Of a stretch of DNA of 64,000 nt, positions 41,330-55,982 are shown piece by piece. The stretch lies in contig CM067354.1 of the NCBI GenBank assembly GCA_034190875.2, forward strand, positions 41,036,482-41,100,481. Direction: 5' to 3'. The first letter of the stretch is position 1, and every line of letters begins with the position of its first letter. The translations under genes and the position numbers were made by a program. The notes beneath the pieces are model-generated. The model worked only from the letters and a program-made list of their open reading frames with translations, was not told where the DNA came from and did not search any database. Source of the DNA: Urechis unicinctus (taxonomy: Eukaryota; Annelida; Polychaeta; Xenopneusta; Urechidae).

Positions 41330-43535
41330 GATATGATATTGCATTTCGTTTTCGTCTGAAGCCGTCGGATATCAACGTAGCACAGCGTTACAACTGCAAG
41401 TATAAGCTAATGCAAACAACAACACTCTATCACATTCAATTAATTTAAATGCACTTTTACTTAATTGGCTTCGGTCAAGTGGTTTAAATCGATTTTAATG
41501 CTTCCGTCTGAACCAATGTTTCTATTTAACAACCGTCTCTTTCATTGGATTTCATAAAGTTCTCTTCGATTGTATTCATCTCTTAACCGTAAAACTATGC
41601 AATAATTACTCTAAAAATACTTAGATGGCATTTATTCATTGTTCAACATGAGTGTAAGTATAAAAACTAAAATCTAAAACTAGCGGTTTATGGTGTAGAA
41701 TGTTTCCTTGTGTTCGTTGCATGTACCATTGCTGACTCTATACATTCACCAGGATGACATCTCATTACGCCTTATCGCGTAATGCCACGTACGCGACAAA
41801 TAAATCAATTGATTTCAAAGCGATACAAGTCGCTTATGGTGGGATTTGCTTACATTATTCGCTAAGCTACCGAGTTTTGCTACTATATATACAAACTGCA
41901 ACTTGAAAAAAGTTGATGTGAATATAAATTTGTCCAATCAGCGGCAAATGTTTGAATTCGAATTGAAAATCGTAATTTATACCGTGTCATGTCACGGATT
42001 TTATTGTGAGAAGCCACAACTTACCATCAAATAATATGCTTAATATAATTGACAAAAGAAGCCTGATTAACCCTATTGTACTAGGTTACGTCAAACTAAT
42101 TTGGCATCCAAACTGCACATTTATTGTTATGCAACCACGGGCAGGACGAGAAAGAGGGCGTGTTGAGGATGGTGCCATCATGTTAATCTTCGGTATACAT
42201 ATTATATTCATAAAGAAAGCCGCTGTGTTCAATGTTTGAGATACCTGTTATGGCTTCGGTGTAACTCTACAAAGGACGTCTTACCTAAGATTAAACAATT
42301 AGTATTACTACTATTATTCAGCGAACGTAATTTTCTACGTCAATATTACACCAGCCTTAACATATGTACAATATCTAATTGTTACAACTTGCAGTTGGCA
42401 AATTGGGCATGCTAATGAAACTCATTGGATGAATCGACTCTGATATGATTACTACGTCAACTCCATACTGAGGCTTTTCTACATTTACTTACCATTCTAT
42501 TGACACGTGAACAATGCCTATTGTCAGTACAATGCTGCAGCTATAGATATAGTAATGTGCAGATAATAGAACGCTGCTTCTTACGTAAGCTGTAGCAGTC
42601 ATGTGCTTAATTTGTCATGTGAATTTCCGTTCAAACATCTTCTTCAACCGTTGATTGGTTTGGTTATATTTTTGTTTAGTTTGCTCATAGCGCTCATATT
42701 AAATGCCAAATTATATACATATGTCTGAGCACTTTAACCGCTACTGAGGCTGCAAAAGAATACTACCTTTGTGCTCTTTGATTATTAAACCTGTTAATCA
42801 TGATGCATTGGTGCTTTGTATGACGTTCACGCTCATTCCAATGCACTGATGGGTCCCATTGGAATGATAAATAAATATTCAGGAAATCGTAAAAGACAGT
42901 CAATTGCGTAGCTCAACACCAAACTAGTCGCGGCAAATGACTGCAAACTTAATGTTTTTAATGTCTGCCTGAAATGAAACCGTTATGGTTTAACGTCGTA
43001 TTGTACACAAGGGGTATATCACACCCGTCAACTTATACTAAATAATTCCAACTCTAGGCCAATTATGTAAGGGAACTAATAAAGTATAGCCGATCTTACG
43101 CCAGACAGGCAATCAGCGATCCGTTCTTATCATGGTGGCGTGCTTCTTCATTTTTCAATTATTGATAGTCGTGCACATCCACTCATCGTTAATCACTAAC
43201 GGAGGCATGGCGTTCAACAAGGTTGATGAAATATGAAATTGAATTGATTCAAGACTGTCATTGTTCCCCAAAGAAGTTTAATCAAATTCTGTGCAATCAT
43301 AGAACAAGGGTGTATCCTTAAATGCTGGACCATACTCATATTAAAACAAAACAAATAACACGTCAACATGCTGTAATGCAGGTGTTAATGATAGCAGCTG
43401 CCGAATAATTAGGTTGCCATGTCTTATTAGCTTTGTACCACAGACACGAAGGTCAATTTCGACTGAACTGATTGGTGATACGATTCACATGCCACTATTG
43501 GGCATTTGCTAATGTCTTTGATATACGTTTTAAAT
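41330..43535. other. Intergenic, no gene recognised
   Basis: No recognisable exon, RNA gene or mobile element was found on either strand. Confidence 0.4.
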
Positions 43536-43539
43536 AGTC

Positions 43540-44260
43540 CTTTTGCAATAAGCATTCCCACGTTATAAAACATAAAAACTTTTTTTTCACGATATATATC
43601 ACTATACAGGCCTATTTCCCAAGCCCTCTGGTTCTTAATAGCATATAATGTAAGTTACCCCTGTCCTGATAAAACACCTGATTACATATGGACACTCAAT
43701 TAACATTGCAACAAAGTCTTTCATAGCATAAGGTAGGTCCCTTGTTGAAACATCATTATAATGTTAGTGCGAGCATTAAATGATTCTGTTTTACATGCAT
43801 TAAATGCAAGTGTTACTCCATCAAAACACCAATTGTCTACAGCGCCAGCTGACATATTATTGGACACATGAGGAGCAAACATAGACCAAATTAATACTTT
43901 GGACGCCGTTTTCACCCATTATGTCACTGGTAATTCATATTGGAATACGTGGTATTGTGTAATTTCATTTGAATATATCATGTCTATGTGTACCGAATCA
44001 CGCACACTGTATTATCCACTGATATGACACAATCTGGGCAGTGCACAATAATGACGCATGAAGCAACACACGAATTCATGGCACCTAGCTGAGAGGTGCC
44101 TGCTAGCGAAGCGAACCGTGATTGATGGTTAGAAAGGTAAAGTTTTAAGACTGAAAAATTTTGGACCACAATGAAAGCATAGATGCAATTAACTTATAAC
44201 GGATGCACATGCTTGTACAAAATACTGTCACGCCATACAAAACAGGATGGCAGTTTGTCG
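43540..44260 (+). repeat. Dispersed repeat family B, copy 1
   Basis: Similar to 49,710-50,470 in direct orientation. Anchors in order are AAGCATTCCCA, TATCACTATA, TTCTTAATAGCATATAA, CTGTCCTGATAAAAC, CAGCTGA near 43,846, and TACAAAATAC near 44,215. I judge roughly 70% identity in the first 300 bp, less later. No conserved frame. Confidence 0.75.
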
Positions 44261-47200
44261 GTGTTCATATAAAAGCAGCGTTTAATTTTGGTATCAACCG
44301 TTTCAGTTACACATAATTTAATGATAGACCTCTGATCTTGATGCATTTATCATATCAGCATGGAGTTTTCGCATCAATAGATATCAGGTCTTGCATGAAG
44401 GTTCCGTAATTCGTCTATGAAGATGAAAGTGACCAAAAGCGCATATATAGTTTATGTGACGGCACAACACTGATAGCCAAAGAATTAAAGTATGGATGTT
44501 ACCGTGATATTATTTCCATTTAGGCAGACACCCGCCAATATCCCATGGTAACGGCAAACCAAACTAATATCTTGCCCCCTAAATGGCTCAGACTAAAAGA
44601 GGGATGGAAAATGTATTCATCAGCGCCTTTAATTATTGACCAATCAACAAATACCTTACCGTTGTAAGCAGAACCAAGAAAGTATTTAATACGAATGAAC
44701 AAGTATTTCCAAGCACCATTACGAACACGACAAAATCTCCTGTATCAACCTAAAGCAAGCCTTGCAGTTCATGTCCGAAGTAGCCACAAACTGCTATATT
44801 AGAAATTACAATAACAAAAACAACAAAGCAAGCTCTCATTCACAATTCTCGCTGATCCTTGGCACACGTTATATATGACAGGTATATACCACACGCCTGA
44901 TAAGCACTTAAACGAAGGCCCGTACGGGGCATGACAGTTTTGGTGAATGCTCCTATGCTTTGTCATGCAGTTGCTCTATAAAATAGCAAAGAGTCTCTTC
45001 TAATGTCCTGAAGCACAATAAGTATTGCATACAGGGTTTTATAGAATCATTAGCGACTTACCTTAGCCCCTGAGCCTAGTCATATTTTCCATGACGCTCC
45101 CGTATTTACTAAGACCACCCCTATATCTGTATACGCTTCAGCGTAAAATTCGCCCTTAATCAATTTTGCGCGCGGCTACCGAAACTTGACAGGTTTTCAC
45201 ACCTTGAGATCGAACCTACAGCTTATGGATCGAGGCTATTTTAAAATTCTTCACTTAAACGGAAGATTCATTACACAAATATTATAAATTAACTGTATTG
45301 ATATTTCCTCAGAAAGTGCATTGGTCACAGCACTAATATGCTGCTGCTCAATATCGAGTCAAACTTACTATGTTGGATTGCACGATTCGCTATTACAACA
45401 CACGTCTCCACTTTTATCAAATACTCAAATTACTAATTAATGAAAATGGATAACGGTTCGCATGTTTCCTGTTCCATAGACATGACTCGTTAACCCTGAA
45501 ACTTCTTTTTTTCGTGTTTATAGCAATTGCATGACTCACTTGACACAAATAACATCATAGTACATCGAATACAACAAGGCCGGCTCATCTGAATATGCCA
45601 AAACCAATTTAGACATAGCTCATATACCGAAATAATCTGTAATTTGTAGTCCTATACTTTAGAATGGAAATGTGCTATATTAGCATATACATACATAACC
45701 ATGCGTAGATGTCTGGTAATCGCTCCTGCCGGACAACAGATGAGTCAATGCCTCACCATACTATACTCATCGGGTTCCTGCTCATTTCCGCAGAGTAGTA
45801 TTTGCGAAGCATCGTGATATATAGCTCGCATAGCAGATCAGTAAGGAGTAATGGACACAAATATCTTCCGCAGAATTGTATGATGTTTTTAATGTCGTGT
45901 TAATGCCGACCCACTACAATCACATTATACCGCTGTTACTGATATCAAGATGGCAAATACTTATATTCTCTGATTCACGCACGTATGTAAGGCCATATCA
46001 CTCTTTATCTGTATCCTTAGCGATTCAAATCACGAACCCATCTAAGTAGAATAATCACAACACCTTGTGATGTGAAACATCTAGCAAGTAGGTTAGTTCG
46101 ATTTCACTTGATTATAAATGTAAGATCTGCAAATGCATAGTTATAGTCCTAGTTTGTCATGGTATATGCTGCACACGTGCTGCTAATAACGCATCCGCTG
46201 CACATTCAGTTTTGCAGTTGATGTTTAGTCAAGCTGATGGTTCGAGGAAATTAATTGAATCATATGTTCATGGTTCATTTGTACGAGATCAGAGTGCCAT
46301 TGGTTGGTTACAGTCTATGACCTTGGCTCGAGGATTTCCGCTATGCTGATCGATCCTGAGTCTGCTGCCACATCAGATGTACATTTGATGCGTCCGATTG
46401 TTCATTAGACATATTCGTCAATCTTTGTGTCCAATCAACGCCGAGTTTGTGACCCGAATCGACTTCTGTCGCGCGCGGACCCCGTCATCAGGTTTGGACG
46501 CTGACTTGTAATATGCTCCCTCGGCTTTCTGTGATGTCATCTATAATTTCAAACAATATCAAATATATAGTGACTTTGAATCGATCAGCTAACATAACTC
46601 GTTTGGGGAAACTGCCGTCAATATTTGGGTCGGCGTTGTTTTTGCAATATGTTTCCCTGCCCCCGTGTCTACAGCAACAGAGAGCTCAATTCTTTTGCAA
46701 GTCTTTTAATATCACGCCATGGTACTGTTGCGGTGATTGTGGGCTTCTGATAGAGTCATTTCCATAGCTTACATTAAAGCATGTGGTTCAGTTCCGGTGA
46801 ACAGGTAGCTAGCTGCAAAGCGGATAAAAACCAAAACGGTGACAAATCTTCGGGAAATGTGCCATTGTACAATCAGGGACCACGACCGTTAGCACCCGGA
46901 GAAACCGTGCGTCGAATTGGGGTATCCTGGAGGGTGGATGCTGCATCACATCAGGGCATGTTTGGGTTTTTGAGTCAGGTACATCCAGGGTTTAGGAGTC
47001 CTAGTCTCTGTTGGCAATGGCAATGATATAGAATAGGGATATAAATGTAATGTAAGAAAAACAGGATATAAATCCGTTGCGTGTATTTTACAAATGACTA
47101 ACAGCCTCAGTGTCAACGACAACTTTGCATGTTAATTGTCTCGCAACGAGCCAAAAGTTCATCGTGGACGGCATTGTTACCCATTAACCATGATGAACCG

Positions 47201-49709
47201 TCACACGTTTGGAGGCCATTTACACACCTACTTGGTATAATTATCGGCAAAACAATCACTACAAATCCCATAAAATAACAAGAGTGTTAAATGATTCCAT
47301 CAATGATGCGCGCACTATGAACATTATATCTCCGAGGTGTAACTCTAACATAAAATATCACGTCATTTCTATTAATATTTTGATACACGGCAAGAAATAG
47401 CACATGATAGCCATGTGATTAATACTTTCGCTTAGGCTAGGCTAAACGAGACACATGTAAGTTGTATATTGCAACGAGCTTGGACAAATATGTGGCAAGT
47501 TTAGACAACGGAACGCACGGGTTGGCATCTATATTACATCGTTGGGGTATTGTCCTATAACGTACATTGGGAGTGACAGCCTCAGATGTTCATGAATGGT
47601 AAAACAAACATTGTTGAAGTCGGTATGATTCCATTTACATGTTGAACAAACTATTTAATTTTAATTATGCGCGTACATGCCCATTAATTCATCACTGCCA
47701 CCTCGCCCGTTCAGCCACAATCAGCCCCAGATTCACTCCCACTAATGTTCCAATAAACTTCGCGTTATTGATTAGGTCGAGATTAGTCAGTGCTCTGCTA
47801 ATACTATGATTTACAAGGATTGATGGTGATCGGTGGCCGGTGCAAAATGAGCGTTTGGTCCATAGGTGCCCAGCCAAAGGTCGTCAACAATTGACCAATA
47901 CAGTCAGCTTAAAACATTACTTAAAACATTTGTCCTTGAAATACACATTAAGTTGGTTTATAAACGAGATCAGTGATCTGGCTAAACTTATCTTGGCTGA
48001 TAAACTACTCACTGGAGTCGCAACTCGTTTGGTAAAACGCGAAGCTGATAAATCAAATCAACACTTGTATTCTCTAATTCATTGAACATTTTGGATCATT
48101 TATGAGATCACCAAGGATACGCCGTGACATTTCTTTCAATTGCCCCAAAACTGCTCATCAATCATATTTGGCAAATGCAAATATGACATTCGCCATAAGG
48201 CTCTCTGAACTAATAAAGCGCTTTCCAACCAAATATTTGTCATTTATGTTTTATTGATGTAGGCAACATCTAATTCGTGTATGTTGTTGGCAATAGTACC
48301 TCAGGGCATGCGTCGGGGCTTGGTATACAGCTGTATAGCAATCAATGATGAACACTTGTTTGGACATGTACTCGTTCATTATGTCGTTGGAGTAGTCGCT
48401 GCAAAGGTTCGCATATTTATGTGACTCTAAACGCTGAGATGTTATGTTGTTTAGGCCGGACGGGGCGGGTCTGACGTGGCTTAGTGCGGAGATACCACTT
48501 ACGCATACATGCAAGATACTGCACAGCAACAGTAAACATCATGGCTTTCGTTTCAAATTGGATTTAAACGTCCGCAAGCTATTTTATATTATCCGGTTGA
48601 ACATAGATTAAGGAATGTTTTGCATCTTCGCAATCACAATGTTTGCTAACATCCAGAGCAGAATAATGGCTATCAGAACTAAGGTTACTGCTGGACATTG
48701 AACGAGCGATTGATAGCCAAATTGTGACGAAAGAGGACTACTCTCTAGTCCACAATGCTGTTTATTGCCATATTTGGGGGTCGAAATGAAAAGGCATTGG
48801 TCTTGACTTGATAGCCAATCAATTTATTACTTACCTTGAATCATTCTGACTCTACATTATTCAATGATGTCAAGTTAAGTATATAGTGACGCCATTGAAT
48901 ATAGCTACGTCTTGCATATATAGTATATGTTCTCGATCTAGTGGATGAAGACGGTTATAAGCTGTGTTTATCATATCCAAACATATGATGGATCATCATG
49001 GTTCATCAATTTACCCTACCCTGTGACCTGCAGACGTAAGTCACTTCCTTCATTGCATAAGTTAGGTCCAGGCCCCTGGCTTTTTTAAATCACATTCCCC
49101 AGGATGCTGCTTTACACTTAACCGTAAACCATCTGCAAACATTAGTGCAGACCCTGTGACCCCACCAGTCTATAGTATCACAACGTGCTCGATTGCTCTA
49201 TGGCTCACATTATCTGATCAATATCGACTGAATAAACCGTTTTCGAATAAAGCCGGCTTCTGGCAACAAAGCATAATTTTTAGCAATCATCGAATTCCTG
49301 TTTGCTCGGAGCTAACTAGGCGTATTTCAACACAGAACAGCAGATGATGCACATGTTAAGACGAGTATAATTATAGTCACAAGCATGAAATCTATTCCTG
49401 GTATGACGCAGACATAAATAAACAGGTTTGTATTACCCTTAGCTGTCTGGATCATATTCTCCGACAGCAAAGATTATTTAATGCAGTTATGATACTTGTT
49501 ATCAATTTTTGAGTAGATTCTGTAGTAATATATGACATATAAAGTAGTTAGTACTCAGTGTTACCACTTTTGTACAATACATTGCTGTGCAACGGACTGA
49601 AATATACGGCTAGGCAACGGGTCCTAAATGGAGTAATTATTATACCAAGTCCGTGTTCATCGTACTTTTTATGCCATCCCGCAGTGGCCCCTTTGAATTA
49701 ATTGTGCTG
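44261..49709. other. Intergenic, no gene recognised
   Basis: A GC-rich motif GGCCCGTACGGGGC lies at 44,917-44,930. The part at about 46,440-47,030 is richer in GC and holds an 81-codon plus frame (46,781-47,026) ending near a plausible donor (CAG then GTACAT). No family match and no partner exons were found, so it is not called as a gene. Confidence 0.4.
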
Positions 49710-50470
49710 CCAGTTGCAGCAAGCATTCCCATTATAGAAACAGAAAAACCTCTTTCACAAAATATATCACTATGTTGGCCTATTCTCAAAGCTCTGTGAT
49801 TCTTAATAGCATATAACGAAAATTATTCCTGTCCTGATAAAACCCCTAATTACCTCTGGAAACTCAATCAACCCTCGCCAAAGTCCTTTGTAGCATTGTG
49901 TTGAATCAGCACTATAATTTTAGTGCTGAACAATTCTGCTTTATATGTATTACATGCGCGTGTTCCTTCAACAAAATCTTAATCATCTACTGCAACAGCT
50001 GATATTGAGGTGGGCGCCTGACGAAATTAGATGCATAATAAATAGACAAACTTAATGCTCGGGGCCCACTTGTACATAAATATATCGTTGCTAGTCACTG
50101 GTCAACATATTGGAACAAGTTTCATTGCATCACTCTGATGTCGCTTCATGTTGCTTGTGTAATTTCCATATCATTCAATAATGAAACACATTTATAATTT
50201 TATCTATAATGTCTATGTTGACTACATTATACACCCTGTATGCTCTATTTATTTGAAACCCATCTGGACCGTACAAAATATTAAAGCATACAGCAACACA
50301 TATTTTCAAGGCATGTAAACCTATGATAAATGGTTAAAGAGGTCATAGTCTATTGTTCCATAGTGTTAACGCTGAAAAAGCTATAAAAGTTCCGTCAAAA
50401 TCAAAAGCGTCAATACAAATGGCTAGCTCCGCATGCATACAGTTTTACAAAATACAAGATAGTTTGTCAT
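49710..50470 (+). repeat. Dispersed repeat family B, copy 2
   Basis: The partner of 43,540-44,260, offset about 6.2 kb. Shared sequence includes TTCTTAATAGCATATAA near 49,800 and CTGTCCTGATAAAAC near 49,829, with GTGTAATTTC and TTTTACAAAATAC further on. Non-coding. Confidence 0.75.
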
Positions 50471-50642
50471 ATATAAAGCATGTGTCGGACAGCACGTAAG
50501 TAAGGTAAGGTATGTATAGGGTTTAACGGCACACCAACACTAGTGTGCTTTATGGTGCCTACAAAATAAATAGTTAATATTGACCTGATTAAGCAGCCGC
50601 ATTTTAAGATAACAAGAATTGAACAAGAGGGACATACTAGTT

Positions 50643-50652
50643 GATGATGATA

Positions 50653-50747
<95 letters not shown>

Positions 50748-50748
50748 A
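50643..50748. repeat. (ATG)n trinucleotide microsatellite
   Basis: About 35 ATG/GAT units, interrupted once near 50,650. The poly-His and poly-Ser frames on the minus strand are artefacts. Confidence 0.97.
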
Positions 50749-50799
50749 AAGAGGATAAAAATGCAAATTTTATCCAAGGGCAAGTCACTGTTTGACTGA

Positions 50800-52289
50800 A
50801 CTTGGCCATCCCATCCTCTCGTCTAGGCGAAATCCAGGCCAGAGTGAGTGTGTTGCAGACATGGTCCTCAAAAGGACATTGTATCGTTGATACGCATGAG
50901 TCAATTATACAAATATCCAATTAGTGCCTGCCTTTTGGGGTCACTCTAAGCTATACCCATTAAACTGGAGCATAGGCTGATGTACGAAAATAAATAGCAG
51001 CTGTCCAATATACCCAACGAGCAGCGGGTTCAGTGATATGTTTTTTTGGTGAGTTGGAAAACATTTCGTAAGACTTCATGTTGCACCACGGAACAACAGG
51101 GACGAGATTGTGTGGTAATCTTATTAATGCGTAAGCATATTTGCCTGTTCATCAGTCGGCAATGGGCCCTGCTGGATTTATAAGATTAGTTCCGCATCTC
51201 CACCATTAGCATATTGGGGTCGCTGGCAAACTTTACTGAATAATGCGCTCAAGCAAATATATGGCAATTTTCCCACTCCGTCAGAAAGGTTCACCAAGTT
51301 GCATGTATTAACCATGTGCTGCAAACTATAACGGAAGCTCTGTTGTCGACATCATTAATCAAATGGGACGTATTTGTGACGAGCTTCCTCAACTGTCGTC
51401 CGTTATGCCTAATAAACAAGGGACGTTTAAGGGGTTCTTTTGTCTATACCTGATTATCGGCTAACGACGCACAAAGTCTGACCTTCAGAAATTACGAGCT
51501 GATGCTATGTTGGCCAGTCAATGTTCAATATACAATAATCACCTAAACACTGCTCCTATTCGTAACGATTCACAACAAGCATCGAGCGCGATTTACAGTA
51601 TAAGTGCAAATATGACTCCCATCAGTAACGGGCCGGATCTTAAAACCATCCCGGCCTTTATACAACTACGAGGTCGGTCAATTATTTATTTGTATGTTAA
51701 TTTTTCAGCTAAGCGGTCCAATCGTATCACCCAGCGGTACAAGTCAGCCGGGCATTGTCCCTGGCAACAATGCAGGCATAAATAATAATTGCTAGATTTA
51801 AAAGCTTGAAATTGAAATGCGCTATGGTGCAATGATCATCACAGATAACTCCATTTGCGGTAATTGATAGCACACATTACCGTAAAATGCTTCTCCCTAC
51901 AAACCAGATAGAATGTCACCAATAAAAAACCTTTGACACTGAATGATCGGCACCCGTCTAGTATCATATATTTTTTCTATTCAGATATCAAGTAAAACAA
52001 GTCCAATAACGAGCGCTTCAAATGGAATCATTTAAGAAGTTAGCATATCTGCTACAATGGACTGTGGTCATGAATAAGGAAACAATCCTATCAGGCCAAA
52101 GTAGGTTATGTATCATGCAATTCACGCCACATGGCATAAAAAAAAACCTACCCATCAGATATCTGTCTGTTTCTTGGTCAATTTCATCTCAGGACATTTT
52201 TTTAGCCGCTGCGTAGGGAGAGTGCCTACTGATAGCAATTAAAGCGGTGATTCGAAGCAAGATTATCTAATAATGAAATGAACAGTTAT
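50800..52289. other. Intergenic, 3' of the NRF-6-like gene, no gene recognised
   Basis: Short frames only. The gene's 3' flank that is shared with the relic at 1-250 begins at about 52,290. Confidence 0.4.
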
Positions 52290-52592
52290 AGAAACTTCGA
52301 ACAGTACTAGTTAATAAACGATAATCTTGATAATTTACTTGTTTGGTAAGAAGCTGGTTGTATTTTATGTTCATATACAATAGGCCTGAAATTTACCTGG
52401 CAAAAATCATTTGAAAGCAAGTCTTCCATATCGAAAAAAGCCAGACGCAAATTGAATGACGTTATATTCTCAATAGTAGACCGTTATCTTACCCAGCAAA
52501 TGCGCAATAGACAATTACATTGCTCCATTTAAAATTCAATAAGTCCACCAAAAAAAAATCAACTGCAGTTCTTTACGTTAACGCTTTATGAT

Positions 52593-52598
52593 TTTATT
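52593..52598 (-). terminator. Poly(A) signal AATAAA
   Basis: AATAAA on the minus strand starts 3 bases after the TGA stop of exon 15 (stop at 52,602-52,604). It is the canonical hexamer. If used, it makes a very short 3' untranslated region. Confidence 0.6.
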
Positions 52599-52601
52599 CA
52601 C

Positions 52602-55600
52602 TCAGCGTCTGCGAGGAATGAAGATATTTTCCAGTAGTAACAAGGGAACCTCAAAGACCAGTGTTAATGCGAACGCACACGCGCATGTGTATAAAAGCAT
52701 CGCCCCATAATAGATTATCTGAAAATAGACATACTCTCATTAAAGAAACATGTGATCATAATTGTTTAGACGGAGAAATATCCGCATGAACGGAAATCGA
52801 TTTTAAAGAGCTTTTTAAGAACCCAGACAATTTCAATCCCTGAAGAGGATACATATCCATTACATATATTTTAACTCGCTACTACAACCTTGTATTTGAC
52901 TTACCATCGTCATCTCGTCAACGTAGATCAAGCGCTTGCTATCGTAATACACGAAGTAAATCATGGCAGGGTGGATGAGGTATCCAACATATGTCAGTTT
53001 AGAGAGCGGAACGAATCCCTTCCAGGAGAGGAATGTGTTGATGAAGCCTGTCATCAACATATAAGATTATAAACTAAGGCATATGTTAATGAAATCAATA
53101 TTGTGATTAATATAATGCAAGGAATTAGAGGACAATGGATCGCCATACGTGTTAATGCCCAATATTATATGCATGGTCTCATTGCCAGAGTATATACATG
53201 GTACCCGCCCGCATGGGTGAAACGGTTTCAGTTTGTTATAGGAACGTTGTGTCTAGCTTCAGCATGTTAAGATTGGACAGTATAACGTACCGCCATATCC
53301 CGAGCAGCAGGCGAAGATAAGCCAACACACACCAACGGCAAACAGAGGTCGCTGAAGCGTTCTAAACATGGCGTCCACGTGGTAGCTCCAAGTGCGACAA
53401 TCGTCACAAAACACCTCACGGTCATATGAACCATACACGGCAATCATGAGACAGAATCCTCCCAGGATCCAACCAAGCAACGCCAAGGCCTATTCATCAC
53501 ATACAGGACACGCCTTAGTGATAAAACACCGCCTCAGCGTGGTTAGCAGCTTGGTAACTTTATCAAAATAGCCCAATTGTATTGCCTATCGACTACATTC
53601 CTAAACATGATGCACGGTTATTGAGTAATAACTTCATACATCTTATAAGAGGAATAAGCCAATTAATTATACCCAGTGCATCTTCACTTTGCACTTGGTC
53701 TTGAACATGATCCATCCGAGTGTCATACCAATAGCATACGTGGCAAATCTAGACCAAGGTTTGATGTAGTAGTTCTGGAAATCAATTTCCCAGGACTGAT
53801 CCAGCGCAAACACGCTGCAAAATGTTCGCATATTACAATTGTGTGGTGATATTTATGCATATATTTTACGGCACGAGTAAACATGGGAGCATCTTACCGT
53901 TTTAGATATCCTGCAGAAGTAACGGATCCCGCGAATCCCAAGGCCAGAAAAGGACCACCCACCTTGGGCCACCTGGAGTGGTAATACAGTTAGCGAAACA
54001 GGATTCCTTGCGAATTCTAAAAGGTATTAGCTTACAAGCCACTACTTACTTGTACATCAAAAAGATGAACAAAGGAGCGATGACATAGAACTGGAAATCG
54101 TTGGCCAAATACCAGGTCCAAATCAAGCACTAAGAAAACAAAAGCAATACAAAATTAGTTGTTGCTAGTGAGGTTCAATAACCAGCGCTTTTTAAAAATA
54201 CGAATGGATATTTAAAGGCATGACTACCATTTTATCTACGTGAATGAAGTTGTTAAGGTATATCATATTGGTCCACCAGCTGGTTCGGCAGTTGAAAGTT
54301 TCAGGAACTTTGCCGAGAACGTTAGGTCCTCTTGCCCAGAAGTCCATGAAACTGGTTGCCATGAAGACAACTACCATGTAGACGGGAGTCAATCTGGTTC
54401 AAATCAAACGTTCAACAATTGCAATGATTCCATTTTATAAAGCTTTAGGTTAATATCAAACGCTTACCAGAAGTTAAGTTAAGAAAATTTTTTTCTTCTC
54501 CAATAAATTTTTTATCATCAAATCTCTGAAAAATATGATACGAACCTCCAATAGCGATGGAAGTAATACAGTGCCATCTGACGACATTTCATGCGATGGT
54601 TTTGCCTTTGAAGAGCTTTCATAAAAGATATTGTTACGAGTGACGAGCTGTGTTGGACGGAAGCATAATGCAATAGATCCAGAGATCAAAATATTTTGTA
54701 GATATTTGACATGTTGCAGTATAAGTAATTTCTCAGAACTTTACAATATTAGATATATCAAAGAAAAAAGGCGGTCGATTTAAATTTACCTCAGCACAAA
54801 AAATGATTCCACCGCAAGATTCATCTCCGTTATTGCCTTATCACTGAATCTTCTTGTGTATATGAATTGGGAGAAGATGTTTTCTGCAATTTATACACGC
54901 ATGTATGGTCTGAAGGTTATTCAGTGTACCTTCAAATATATATTAAATGTAATAACAGCACTACACTACACCCCATACATTTTGATGCATTTAAACCAAT
55001 AACTTAGAACAATTGATGTATTAATATATTTGCTAAGGTTAAGAGTATGTAAATGATATAAATCATTGTCTGTAACTTCGTAAATATCGACGCAAATATG
55101 TAGAAATATGAGGATAACATAAGCGCTGCTCAGAAATAATATATTACTTTTCCTATCATTTTAGTCGTCTGTCTAATCTATGAGTTAATGACATTGCCCT
55201 ACCTGCAGTAGAAATTGGCGACAAAGTTACATAATTGCCAATTTCCCAGGTGTGACCAAGAATAATCCAGCTCATGCTGAGAAATCGGACTCCGTTCATA
55301 CAGGTGAAGGATCCTCTAGGCATGGATGTCGATGTTACTCGCGGTATGGTAGCAAACAATGAAAAGGCCAAAAGTGCCTGTACACATTTGTCTGAAAGGC
55401 AGCAACGTAATGGGGTGTGTAAAAACCAACGTGATCAACAAACCTGCCATTATCTTAATGAGCATATGGCATGATCGCCAGCCATTAACTCACTTGGTTT
55501 GGACGACACCTCCGAAGATTCTGCAGTCTGTAAAGGTTGCACTGTTGGAGTGTCATTAACGGCGTTTGAGTCGCCATTGTTTTTCCCATCCACAAAACCT

Positions 55601-55723
55601 CCATTTTGGTGGCCTTTGTCACTGAGTTCTTCGTCCTTGCCTGCTGATGTAAGTCTCTTCTGCAAGCCATAATCTACGAACGTTGCTAGAAGGACGAGTG
55701 CACCGAAGGCGCTTAGGACGATC
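52602..55723 (-). CDS. nrf-6-like: Exons 5-15: acyltransferase-3 domain of the minus-strand gene
   Basis: A first hydrophobic helix (about 231-247, IVLSAFGALVLLATF) is followed by a hydrophilic, poorly conserved linker (about 250-308). The acyltransferase-3 domain follows. NGVRFLSMSWIILGH at 340-354 carries the family's Arg (R343) and catalytic-type His (H354) ten residues apart. Further family signatures are VESFFVLS near 395-402, YYFHRYWRLTPVY at 429-441, SWWTNMIYLNNF near 475-486, WYLANDFQFYVIAP near 497-510, YYIKPWSRFATYAIGM near 558-573, and LTYVGYLIHPAMIYF near 674-688. The last helix ends FEVPLLLLENIF near 726-737 with a basic tail. About ten to eleven membrane segments can be counted, normal for the family. 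The usual VDSFFFLSG glycine is Ser here. Confidence 0.92.
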
Positions 55724-55897
55724 CTACAACAAGGAAAAGAAACACATAAGGTCCACATCAATACCATCAATAAGTTGTCCATCAGATTAGTAAATGTTTT
55801 ACGTGCAAGCAAGGGCATGGCCATCATCCAACAAACTCTTTGTATCTTCAACACAGGATGCTCCGACAAATTCCACTCCGGGCACTGCAATACATAT

Positions 55898-55982
<85 letters not shown>

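Noticed and set aside
46781-47026. 81-codon frame in a GC-richer stretch with a plausible downstream splice donor.
   Set aside because: No recognisable family, no matching acceptor or partner exon. Kept only as a note in the intergenic entry.
52890-53072. Plus-strand 60-codon frame that has a similar partner at 243-458.
   Set aside because: Antisense shadow of exon 14 of the NRF-6-like gene. The apparent conservation comes from the duplicated exon on the other strand.
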